Positions 28,401 through 40,400 of a DNA stretch of 64,000 bases are shown piece after piece. Made by a program: the position numbers and the translations under genes. How positions within the stretch are numbered: position 1 is the stretch's first letter; each line of letters begins with the position of its first letter. Source of the stretch: Diphasiastrum complanatum (taxonomy: Eukaryota; Streptophyta; Lycopodiopsida; Lycopodiales; Lycopodiaceae). The notes under the pieces are model-generated. The model made no database searches. It was not told where the DNA came from and saw only the letters and a program-made list of their open reading frames with translations. The stretch is from the NCBI GenBank assembly GCA_029204225.1, contig CM055093.1, forward strand, positions 18,687,041 through 18,751,040, read 5' to 3'.

Positions 28401-31400
28401 TATTCATGGCTAGCACTTACCTCATCTAGGCTACCATCTTTCTCGGTATGCACATGCTTCACATCTATTGGGTATACTTGACATATGTATTCATCACATG
28501 ATTACAATAGATGTTTTTTTTACAGAGCATATATTCAACATGTATGTTCAGCCCATCCTTGTTGGGAGTCAAACTAGAATTATTTTACATGACACTCTTT
28601 TTGGAGTTAGACGTTGTTGGGTTTCATACCCTACCCCATTACTTGAACTATGGCTTATCTCATGACCTTCAGATAAGCTCCGAGTTTCCTCACACTAGCT
28701 AAAGGTAGAGGTTGGGCGTTTCTAGGGGATATGACGTGATGTGGACTCGTTCTCCTTCCCTGACCCTAATTACTAGCTCCCCTAATTATAATACCTTTAG
28801 GTATCAGGCCAGTTACAATTAAGGGTCTGATTTGCCTTGACCTCTAGAAGGTTTCACTAATGGCTTCGAGCTATCATTTAGCTGTACGTTACTATATTCC
28901 TTTTCTAATAGTAATGCTTGGGTTCTTCGTGGGAGTTCTCTTGTCTATGCTTAGTTATCCTTGTAGGGATTTAGCCATTGTTATCATTGATATCAATGTA
29001 TGTGATTGAGTTCATAACAAAAGCACTTTTTTGAGCAATTGTGAAGGTGCTGATTCTCTTCTCTTTGGCCATTTTATGTCTTTAGCCATTTTCTCTCTCT
29101 ACCACATTTTTTGTCATGAATTTTTTGTTTGTGTCCAGAATTGGGTTCTATAGTTGCATTGGTGTTGTAGCAAGTCGGCAGCGGGCCCACCCATGATGAT
29201 GTGATTTTTTTTGCTGGTTGTTTTCTGGAAAGCCTAGTTTCAGTTTTTGGTGAACTCATTTTTTTCGTGATTTTTTTGCAACAAAAGTGGAAAGTAATCA
29301 TATGGATAAGGGCGCTAAGCTGAGGCAAGACTATTGATCCAAACGAGCTCTCTACTTTGACCTTTTAGAAGTGAAGTTTTTTGAAAAGTCAAACCTCGAT
29401 TAAACCGAAATATTCACTTTTTTTCCTGAAAGATTCTAGTTTTGGATCTTACATTCTTTGTTTCTCAAAAACTTCATTGCACTTTATGGGCACCAATCAA
29501 ATATCTTTTTCTCAAGATATTATACTCTGAAGTGGCACCTTACTTCACTCACTTTTTGGCAGTTTCTTCACCACCTAATATTTGTTGGATTTTTTACTTC
29601 CTTACTTGGTGCCCCCTTTAGCAGTGACAATTGGAGATGCTAAACATCCAAAAAGTACAGATCCTGAAAAGCACTCTGCTCTGATACCAAATGTTGCACA
29701 CAAACTCTCAAACCCTAACTAAACACAAAATCTACTCTAAAAAAGCTCATCTTTTTATCAATCTCAAAGTAGACTACATAGATCAACTAAAAACTATGAG
29801 AGCTCTGCTGCAAGTTTTCTCCCAACCGTAGCTGCATAGGAGTACGATAGGGAGTGCCTGAACAAGGCTCACAGTATATCCCCTCAAGCACCCCTTAACC
29901 CCCCTGACTGATACTAAAGCCTTCGCATTACTCTTTAGAAAAGGGGTCCTCCAAAAAAATAGGATTCCAGGTTCTTCCTGTACTTTTATGTTCTAATGAG
30001 TTCTAGATGACTTTACTGATAGTAAATTTGCACCAGAGCAGTAGTATCTTGTGCAACGTTTTCAGCTGGTTTTTGTTGTTCTAAGATCACATCCTGGATG
30101 TTTCGTCAACAGCAGGCGACATTGTTCATGCACTTGAATGGGGAGGCAAGAACTTAGGTGAAAGAATCAATAGTGGTGTGATCTTTAAGTCCCTCATTGA
30201 CTGTTTGCAATGTCAGTTTAATTAAAGAGGATGGGAAACACCAAATACTAGCATCAGATTTAAAACTGTAAGTTCACAAAATTTATTTGCAAGCATTGGT
30301 ATGGGGATGTTCAAGTTTCAAACAAGTTCAACCAGCTCTGAATTTTCAACTCTCTGAATTTCCTTTTGCTTTTCAGAAGCATCCATCTGACTTCTATTCC
30401 CAAAGTGTAGACTTATTCTTGTACAAAACTCCTTTTGCTTGCTTCAAATTCTTTGCAGCCACCAAAGCAATCCTATTTGTGTCTGTGCAGAATGTAACTG
30501 GGTCATCCTCAGGATCTGGGACAGGTCCTCCAACTGAAATTCGAAATCCATCATTTATGGTGAATGCATCAGAAGCAGAAAATTTGCAACCTGAGCAGGT
30601 AATTATGAACTTTGGATTCCATCATGAATGAGTTTCTGATCTTATCATGCCTCAGATAGGTTACTATGGTTCTTGGTTGTTTGATATTGCCTTTGAAACT
30701 TTAACCCTGATGCCGGTTTTACTTAATTGAATTTTAGGTTGTATGGAGGATTGAACCAGACATACATGGTGAATTGATCATCTCGTCAGCCTCTGCTTTG
30801 AGGGCGTCTGCAACAAACAAGTATATAGGCTTCTCAACTGTTACTACAACGTTCAAGGCTCTGACCTGGCGGCTTTCGTCTATGGACTGCTTGGGTGGTG
30901 TGCTATTGTATATTTGGTATGGCCTCTTGTTTAGGTTGATAAGGAATATTCAATTTAGCAGTCAGCTCACTTAGACTTGAAAGTCCTGGGAAACATCAAC
31001 ATGCTTGGAAAGGTGTGCCCACTGAGAAGTAACAAATGTGCACTCAACAGATAGGAGCCACGGGATGCTACAAAAAGATGCACTTTTGTAATGATTGGGC
31101 TTGTGTTTGTTGGGGGGGGGGAAGGGGTGTCAGGAGAAAGAGTGAAGTTGCCCAAAGAAAGAAAGTTTACTAGGGCCTAAGTTGATGTTAATGTGGATGT
31201 TGGAGATGAGATAGTTTTCCCAAGTTTAGAATGTTCCCTCACATGGAATTGTCCTTGGGTGAAATGTAACTTGCAAAATGTTTTTGTCAATAAAGTAAGA
31301 TGGATATATGATTTGCAATACTTGCAAACTCTACAGAATTTTGAGAAAATGTTCTTTGCAAAAAGAGGGGATCTAACCTTGCCGTTATTCTGCTTCATAG

Positions 31401-34400
31401 GCAAAATGGTACGAATGGTTCCAAGATTGTTGCCCACTCGTACCAGGACAGAGGTAATGGATTTGAAGATCCACAAACAGCTTCTGATCCAGTTGTTATT
31501 TCAGCTGTCCAGTTCCTTGAGTCAAAATATGACCCTGAGCATGTTTGGCAAAAGGAATTGCATGAACAAAACGTGCCCCTTACGTCTGGAAAATTTTACA
31601 TAGACACAATGCCTCTTAACAACAAAGAGTTCAAAGATCTCAACTTGGTATGTTTCCACTTTTGACTATACATTGTTCAGTGTTGTTAAATGTCGTCCTG
31701 TGTTTATGAATGTGAATAACGTATTTTCTTTCTCTTGTAAGGGCTGCCATGTAAGCACAATGGCTTGCATGGGGTTTTGATGTCTCTGAGGTACCTGACG
31801 ATTTTATTCTGTGAGGTATCTGATAATTCTATTCAGACTGCAGTTTTAATTGTACCAAGAAAAAGTATGATGGACAAATATGATGATCGGAGAGAAACGG
31901 CTATTGGAGTCTGGGTGGGGATTGCTGTAGGTATTTTGTTGGTTGGATGTGTTCTCATATGTGCTCTTACAAGTAAAATGAGCACGGAAATGCAGCTTCG
32001 GAGAGAGCTGATTCGACAGCTGGCTGGGAAACATAGAGCCGAACAGTCCAGCAATCACAAAAGCCAGTTCTTGGCTAATATGAGGTAGGTAAAGGACCAA
32101 GGAGCAGTGTCTATGTTGAAAACTTAGAAGTTTTGTACAGTTGAAAGCTTAAAAGTTTCGTACAGTTATTTGTTGCTTTTTCTCAAAAACGGGTAGTGCA
32201 TATGTTTTAGCAGCACACATCATAGTTACGGCATAGCTCTCATCTTGTAGTTCCCTTTGACTTTTGTGTGCAACTTGCAAGCATTCTCTACAATTCCAAT
32301 TGAAAATAGTAGCCCAGATTTGAGGCTCTGTCATGATTGATGATTGGAGAAAATATAATCTGCAATAAAGTATGTAGTCTATTCCAAGGCATTTGTGAAT
32401 CTACTCTTATAAAATAACCTGGTTTTGATGTTCTTTCTGCAGTCATGAACTACGGACGCCAATAGCAGGCATTATTGGTTTGCTAGATCTTTTATCAAGT
32501 GGTACTTTGACATCTGAGCAAGAGCTGACAATATCTCAAATTCACCATTGTGCACATGGCCTCCTTGCTTTGGTCAATGACGTACTGGATATTAGCAAGG
32601 TACATTTCTTAGCATATGCTGTCATTAACTACCGTTGTCTTTTCTATGCTCAGTACTAAGATTGTGGATTGGCTACGCACATACAGTGCACACATGATAA
32701 TTGTGAATTGTTTCAGCTATATTCTCAAAATATGGTGGTCCAAAAGATAATTATTGGCCACGATGGCATAAAACAAAATTTATGGTAGCACCCATTTGTC
32801 ATCTAGCTGTGAAGTACCCGGCACCTGCCACAAGTTTTATATCATCACAGGTGATGAGCATAAGGAATCTAGATGCCTAAAAGCTTCCAATAGAAGCCAG
32901 CGTTTTCTGGATATTGCTCAAAAGATCAAGGTTTAAGCATGCCAGCTCAGTTTACTTCTGGAGATCTTCTATTCTAGCTTATAACTCATGACAACTTAAA
33001 TGATGTGTCAGGTGGAAGCTGGAAATATGGAGCTTGAAATATTACCCTTCAATCTTGTCGAGGAACTTGAGACGCTCGTTGATGTGCATGTTGCACAGTC
33101 ATCAAGATCTGGAGTTGATGTGATATTAGATCTTTCAGGTGATGCTTTTTATTCAATTTTGCCATCGCTGCTGAACAGATTGGTACCAATCTTAATGTTA
33201 CAAGCTACCACTTTCTTACTGCTTTATTGCTATTTGCCTGATGTTTCAAACCGGCAGTTAAACTTACAGCTATTAGAAAGTACCCATTGCCAAAAATTGA
33301 AGACTCAAGACTCATGAGGTGACCTAGATATTAGAACCTAGATAATACAATCTTGAAAGTCAATTGAAATACAAGAGTCAAGTAATCAATTACCAAGCAA
33401 GGCTCAAGCCTACCGGATCATGCAACAGACTCGCGATGCAAGAGGGCATATATATCCTCCTCCTCTTCTTTTGAGCTAGGTGGTAAATCACGAACCTTGG
33501 CAATGTCGATCTCGTCAGGGTTTACCTAAAGTATAAACAATCCACCTATTCACGACTAGTCATTCACTCACGTCACATGTGGCACAAATTCACAAATTAC
33601 AAATGGTTCATGAATCATCAAACTATTCAAATTTTAACTTTCAAGACTTAAAGTACCAAGATTCAAGTGATAAGTTTCAACACTGAGCACATTAGTTCAA
33701 GTAAAGTAGTTCAAGATCAAGCCTCAAATACAAAGTTTAAACGATTCCCTGGTTTCTTTGGCCTCCCTCATATTATCTAGAAGGCGTAGATTTGAATGCA
33801 CAAATACTAGCCTTTCTAATTGCTCTGTGGAGAGCCCGTTTCTCTTCTTGGTGTGTATGAGGGAGTAGATGCTCCAGTTCCTATCATAAGTTGTTGCAGT
33901 GCAGTCCTATTAGAGGACTCTCAATGCAATGCACTGTAGCCTAGGGGTGCACTATTATGGCCCTAATGGGGGTTTGGACCATTAGGGGGTGCCTTGGACA
34001 TAGGGACCGAGCCTAATCTGGATAGTAGTCGAGTAGGACTATGGGGTCACACCCACATGCGGTATTAGCATGTGTGTTGCATCCTAGTATGGGATAGGAT
34101 GTACATGCACTGTGCTTTTGCATGGGTCGCAATTGCATGTAAAGGCCTATGAAACCAGTTCCATCTGCTCTCCCATTTGGCCTTTATCTCTTGAATTCTG
34201 CGAATTAAAAAATAATTGAGAAGGTTCCAACTTCAAACTTGAGACTAGATTTGTAAAATGGAAATGACAGAAATTAGAAGGCCAAGGGGTTATAGTATAT
34301 ACTTGGCAAAACTCAACTCAGTGCATTGATCAAGTTGCTCACAAAACCTATCCATAAACTTGTAGAGAAGGCCCATAGTGGACCCCTCTCTATTTGTGAG

Positions 34401-37400
34401 TTGTAGAATATGGTGTGGAGTGATTGCAATCAAACAACAATCGACCTTGCCTTGTCCCGGAAGGTCTATGATAAAACAATGGTCTCAAATCTACTAAATC
34501 GAGCCTTAATCGATCCGCTCCACTGTACCCATAGGTTAGAAACAACCATCTATCTGAGGATGTGGTTTACCTTTAGGAGCCAAGGCTATTAATATGAATG
34601 CAAACCTAAACCACATTGTACAATTTACAAATCTTGAACAATCAATTATCAATGCATCAAAGTTCAAACTTCAAAGCAAGAATCGAGATCCAGATAAGGC
34701 TTAAGCTAGCTGCTAATTTCTAAACCTTAGAATCCAAACCCATATTCTAGCAATGAGAATGAGACATCTATTATCAAGAATCAAGATTCAAAGTTCAGAC
34801 CTCATGGGAGCAGGTCTAAGGATGTCCAAGTTTTTTAACCCTCGAAAAGCATCACAGGGAGACATTCAAGAAAGATGGAGCTGCAAGAGCTAAGAAACCG
34901 CTTATTCACAGCGACCTGTGCGGCCCAATGAAGACCATGTCGTTGGGGAAAGCATATTATTTTATGACTCTCATAGATGATTACTTTAGGAGGACATGGA
35001 TTTATTTCTTGAAGAAGAAATCTGACGCTTTTGCTCGCTTCAAGGAGTTCAAGACTTTGGTAGAGAACCAACTGGATGCACGCATCAAAGTGCTAAGATC
35101 TGATAGAGGGGGCGAATACAAATCTGATGATTTTGATGCAAGGAACACAGCATCAAAAGACAATTCACGCAGTCACACACGCCGCATGGTAATGGTGTAG
35201 CTGAAAGGAAAAACAGGACTATTATGGAGAGTGCACGCTCCATGATGAAGCAAATGGGCTTGACCGATTCACTTTGGTCGGAAGCGTGCAATGCGGCAAT
35301 GTTCTTGCAAAACAGAAGCCCTACAGTTGCAGTTCCAAATTTGGCTCCCGAAGAAGCATTTACAGGAATAAAGCCAAAAATCGACAAGTTTCGTGTCATT
35401 GGATGTAAGGCCTATGTACATGTGCCAAAGGAGGAGCAAAAGAAACTTGATGCCAAAGCAATCAAGTGTATCTTCGTCGGTTATGACGAGAGGACGAAGG
35501 CATACAGGTGTTTTGATCCTGTAATGAACAAGATTCACATTAGCAAAGATGTGATCTTTGATGAGACGCATAGGTATGAAGATGAAGACCATGCAAGTGG
35601 TGAAAGCATCAAAAGACTTCCCACAATTTTGGAAGAAGAAGATGAAGAAGACGCTCCACAAGATGATGCACGTGAAGATGAGAGTCGAGAGGGCGAGTAT
35701 GAAAGGACACCACCTATTCAAGAGCCTAGGGGGAGGTACTTGCCAATAGGAGCAATAAAGGAGAAACCGGTTGGAAGTACGAGACATTACTTGGACACTC
35801 CTTGGGATACATACTCTCCACGTAGTGTATCACCTGAATCTAAGATACCAAAATGGTATGAGAAGATCATGAAGGATGCAAAGCTAAATCAACCAGGATC
35901 TAGCACACAAGGAGAAGTGAGAAGATCAACTTGGGAAAGGAAGTCTCCCGATCGTTATCATGTGAACTATGCCCTAATGAGTGACATTTTGAAGTGTCGA
36001 GGGCCATCAACCTTTGATGAGGCAAAAGATCACAAAGAGTGGCAAAGGGCAATGGAAGAGGAGATTGACGCTACTCTATTTTGTCAGCTAGTTGGGAGTT
36101 TGATATATCTTACGACTACACGTCCTGATATCTGCTATGCTGTAAGTTTGATTAGCCAATGCATGTCATCACCCACTATGGACCATTGGAAAGCTGCAAA
36201 AAGGATTTTGCGGTATGTGAAAGGTACACCTAACCTTGGCCTAATCTACAAAAGACAAAGTGTTCTACCTAAGTTGCAGGGTTATGTTGACGCTGATTGG
36301 GCAAGAAGTATAGATGATAGAAAGTCAACAACAGGTTATGCCTTCAATTTTGGTAGCGGTTGTTTTTCATGGTCTAGCAAGAAGCAAGATACTATTTCTC
36401 TTTCTTCTACAGAAGCCGAATATAAAGCGTTAAGTTCTGCTACCCAGGACGCTGTTTGGCTACGTAAGTTGTTATGTGAGATTGGCATGAAGCAGGTAAA
36501 TCCTACTGTTATTTTCTGTGACAGTCAAAGTGGAATACAATTGGCTAAGAATCCTGTCTTTCACGCAAGGACAAAACATATTGAGGTAAAATATCACTTT
36601 GTGCGTGAGAAGTTACAATCTGAAGATATAAGTATTGTACACTATTCTACGTTGTTACAAGTTGCTGATATATTTACGAAAGCTTTAAGTAAAGAAAAGT
36701 TTGAGACTTTTAGAGCCAAACTTGGCTTAGATCTGGTTATGTAAAAAGCCTTTGTAATACTATCATGGAGGTATGTTCCAAAAATAGAGTAAACTCTAAA
36801 ATAAAGAGAGACGTTGATCATTGAGGGAGAGAGTTAAAATAGCAATGATCGACTTATACAATGCTTTCTTATTTCGACGGCACCACGTGTGCTTAGTTCT
36901 AGAATTATCGGTCCGTCTTTCTTTTACGAGCCCTTTGAGTGCTTTTAAGCAACTTTATCTTTGTACTTGCTTATCAGTCGAATATACAGTTTGTTGAGAG
37001 CAATTTTGTTGTCTTGTCTTGTTGCACTTGACGGTGTGTTATGGTGATTGATCCGGTCGGGTGTTTGAACTGTGTTTTTCTTAACTCCAAGGAGGTACAT
37101 GCTTCTAAAAATTGAGAGCAAAAGCAAGAGTCTCGACTCCTTTGTGACTAATCAACACTCACGACATGTAGAATCTTCAAACTTAAAGTTCAATCTAGAT
37201 GCGGGAATTGTAGAAATTACTACTAAGCAGTAGGTTGTAGTTACTACGAACTAGGATATATCTGGAATGTCCTTAATCAATAGGTGGATGTTGTGTGCAG
37301 CGCATGGAGTCCAAAAGATAGTGGGGTAATTCTCCATCACCAAATCTCCCATGGCTTTGCAATTTTCCGCTTTGTCAGTAATGACTTGCACAACATTTTG

Positions 37401-40400
37401 AGGCCCCACCTCCTCGATCGCTTGCGTGATGTGTGAGTAGATGTACTCACCCATAACAAGTTGCAATGAGCATTGAGCATTGAGCATCATATTTTAAATG
37501 AGCATCGATCAACGACTCACGAGCATAAAAAATTGAAATGATTCAAATTCTAATAAGTGATGAGCAAAGAGCTTTGAAATCCAACACACGTCATGAACTC
37601 GTTACTCACCTAAAACAATGGTGCCAGGTGTTGATGTGTCGATGGCTCTCAAGAACATGGTGCCCACGTAGGAAGACACTAGAATATTAATGATATGTCG
37701 CCTCCTATTGTCACTCCAACCATTAGTCATGATGGTGCACCCGAATTGTTTCCATGTTTCACAAACGAGCTCCAGTTCTTTGGTTACATCCTAAACCTGG
37801 TAGAAGAGTCTTCTGATAGCCACATCTGCCCTATTCTTGTTGTTACCTCGAAATGACTGCACATAATATTCTCTACCAGTAACAAGACCTTTGCAGGGGG
37901 CTCTAGAAGTAGGGGCCAGCTACATTTGCGTGTGGTGTAGATGTGCCAGCCTCAGCCTTTATCTCACCCTGACCTAAGGTGGATGCATGATGCCTAGCAG
38001 CTGATCTTATTGCAACAAAAGAAATTAAAGAAACATATAATCACTACAAGTGATAATGCAAATTCATAATGCACATTGCAAAATTCAAAATTCAAAAGCA
38101 AAAGTTTAAAGAATCAGGTCACAAGTGTATGATGCTCACCTGCAATGACCATCGGAGGAATGATCTCCTCTCTCCAAATAGCTCCTAGTCTGACAATCAT
38201 GCTCAATAGCCCTGGAGGTGCATGTGGGCATGGTCCGATCTCATAGCCATGCAAACAAAGGAGGTACGCTCAAATATGCATTGGACCGCCTGTGTAGCTC
38301 ACACGACCATAATTGCACATCCATCGTTTTGTGCCCACGCTATCGTATCCTGAAGCAACTGTGACATGATCCCATACAAGATCTCTAGTTCTCACCATGA
38401 CTCCCAACTCCTAACTCCTAAGTTCTAATTTTTAGCTCTCAACTCCTAATTTCTAACTCCTAAGCTGATTCCTAACTCTCCTATCTTCTAAACAGAATGA
38501 GATGTTGGTCAGCTAACATCAGCTTAGAGCTATTACGATACGCAGGTAAGCAAAAGCTATCTGTAGCATCGTGCATGTGAAGCTAAGAGTATGGTCAGGG
38601 CTGCCTTAAAGCGAGAATTGAATAGAAATTGAGGTACAGGAGGAGATTGGTGCTGGTAGCATCTTTGTAATAACTTTCAGGAAGAGCACATTCCAAGAGA
38701 GTTGGGAAGAAGATAAATTTGCATCTGGCTTTTAATTTCTTGTGTCATTTTGCAGAAAACCAAGCAACTTCACCCAAAACAAAAGAAGAAACATCCTGAT
38801 TATTCAAAGAACAGTCAAGAGAAACTGCAATCACACAATTCCAGATCAAGACTTTCCTAGAAGTGATTCTGAAAGAGAGAAGCCGAGTTATCTAAAAAAG
38901 CAATAATGATATTTTGTGCTGAATTATGGGATGTTTGTGCACAGTACTTTGAGCCCTAGTTCCTTGGCCTATTGTTTGACATTACACTTTGTTGTTACGT
39001 GGGCTCCTATCTGACATGACTTGGCATTTAGTCGCTGTTTTCAGTCTGGTCACACTGGGTCCCTACTGGGTAGGCACTGCCCTATACCAAATTTGTTGGC
39101 TCTTTAGTGACTATACATAGGCCTTATGTCTCCTCATTTGACAAACTGATTGACTTAGCTTAACTTAGCATCAGCTTAGTCTAGTAGATCAGCTTAACTT
39201 CCAGTGTATTATAGCTTGGCTTGTTATTAACATAATTCTTTTGGAGGATGCTACATTCGCAGTACCATTGTTCATTGCATGCTCCACATGATGTTTTTCC
39301 CATAACTTGTTGCCAATCCATTTAGTTCATGTTCTACATATTCTGAGGAGGAAGATTTTAGACAGGGCCCACTATTAACAGCAGCATGCTCTTTGTGCCC
39401 TCCGGTCATCGGGGACAACTTGACGGCATCTTCAGGCCTGCTGGTCAGTCTGATCCATAAGACAATAAGGGAAATATGTTCCCTGACCCAGAACCCACAA
39501 AATCCGTTAAAATATCCACATGTATGCATTCAGAGTTAGAACTTTTGCTGGATGACTCCATGCCATCATGGGTTTTAAACGCCCTGTCCAAGGGCCTGAG
39601 GAAAGACATCCAAAAATTCCAGAAAGTCTTTTATGGTGAGCATGCATAATGGCATAATGCCCTTGACATGGACTAGCCGGTGGGCTTGATGGGCATAATG
39701 TCTTTCACAAAAAAATGCCCATGGACTTTGTGGACATAATGCCTTCTACGCAAAGAGCCCATGAGCTTCGTAGTGTATACACTGTAAAGAACAATTCAGG
39801 ACAATTACCCCATGCAATGCCCTAAAAAGTGCACAACAGAGATTTGACTAGGGTTTTATGGCTTGCAAAATTCTTACTGGTCAACGAGATGGTTAATATG
39901 AACTTGCTTTGTGTCTACAGATGAGATTCCAGAAGTGTTGAAAGGTGATTCAGCCCGCATTCGACAGATATTCAACAACTTGATATCAAACTCTTTCAAA
40001 TTTACTGAGAGTGGCCACATACTCATTCGTGGTTGGGTGGATCAGTCTCTTCTTGATACACTAGAAAGAAGTCCAGATTTACAGCGTGAAGAGCTATTTA
40101 GAATGACACTCAAGGGCAGTGGCTTTTCCTTCCATAGAGAAAAAATTGCTGGTCTGGAATCATATGGAGAAGAGAACAAAATTGTTTTAGTCTTTGAGGT
40201 AGAGGACACTGGTAAGCTTATAAACAGCACACGTCCTCTGTGAATATTCTGATGGATTATGCACTTAATGACTCAAAAGGTCTTTCTGACCATTAGTTCT
40301 ACTTAATGGAAATTGTAGGCATTAGTTTTCTTTGCCGACAGAAATTTTTGGATTAGCTGTGAGTTGATTGAGGATTGTCAGGGTGTTAAGCTCTTATAAA

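Larger units (their letters stand above)
26386..30490 (+). other. HK1 intron 3 (4.1 kb) with LINE and copia relics
   Basis: Between the phase-0 donor at 26,386 and the acceptor GTGCAG ending at 30,490. It contains a LINE endonuclease relic (27,880-28,380) and a copia primer site with LTR (29,678-30,058). Because exons 3 and 4 are weakly conserved, a small further exon could be hidden here. Confidence 0.55.
34841..37085 (+). mobile_element. Ty1/copia family A copy 2, 5'-truncated, nested in the hAT element
   Basis: This copy matches the element at 2.2-7.2 kb in the opposite orientation. It begins abruptly in the pre-integrase region (KHHRETF equivalent) near 34,841, so LTR, gag and protease are missing. 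It keeps integrase, part of RT, RNase H, a polypurine tract (36,823-36,832) and one LTR (36,833-37,085). Two internal losses are clear: a short one near 35,145 in the integrase, and one of about 0.8 kb that fuses AMEEEI to [10 protein letters not shown], removing the RT active site. Confidence 0.92.
33740..38370 (-). mobile_element. hAT transposase remnant (BED-DUF659-hAT C-terminus), split by copia
   Basis: Right to left on the - strand there are three parts of one DUF659-type hAT transposase. A BED-like zinc-finger region at about 38,180-38,330 shows [15 protein letters not shown] and CPHAPPG. The DUF659 domain at 37,250-37,800 shows [47 protein letters not shown] and [14 protein letters not shown]. 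The C-terminal dimerisation region at about 33,750-33,905 shows [17 protein letters not shown] and [13 protein letters not shown]. The second Cys of the BED finger appears lost. Stops and frameshifts occur throughout, and the copia element separates the last two parts. Terminal repeats were not found. Confidence 0.85.
33139..39920 (+). other. HK1 intron 9 (6.8 kb) with nested hAT and copia
   Basis: The donor GTGATG and acceptor CTACAG join ILDLS to [14 protein letters not shown], as in AHK1. The intron holds a - strand hAT transposase remnant (33,740-38,370), itself split by a + strand copia-A fragment (34,841-37,085). The part from 38,371 to 39,920 has no recognisable gene. Confidence 0.9.

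Noticed and set aside
31816-31836. Alternative acceptor adding seven residues to HK1 exon 7
   Set aside because: It is in frame and possible, but the distance from the FYID to the IVPRK motif fits AHK1 better without it. Kept as a minor alternative only.
34835-35787. - strand frames across copia-A copy 2
   Set aside because: They are antisense shadows of the integrase and linker region, which matches copia proteins on the + strand.
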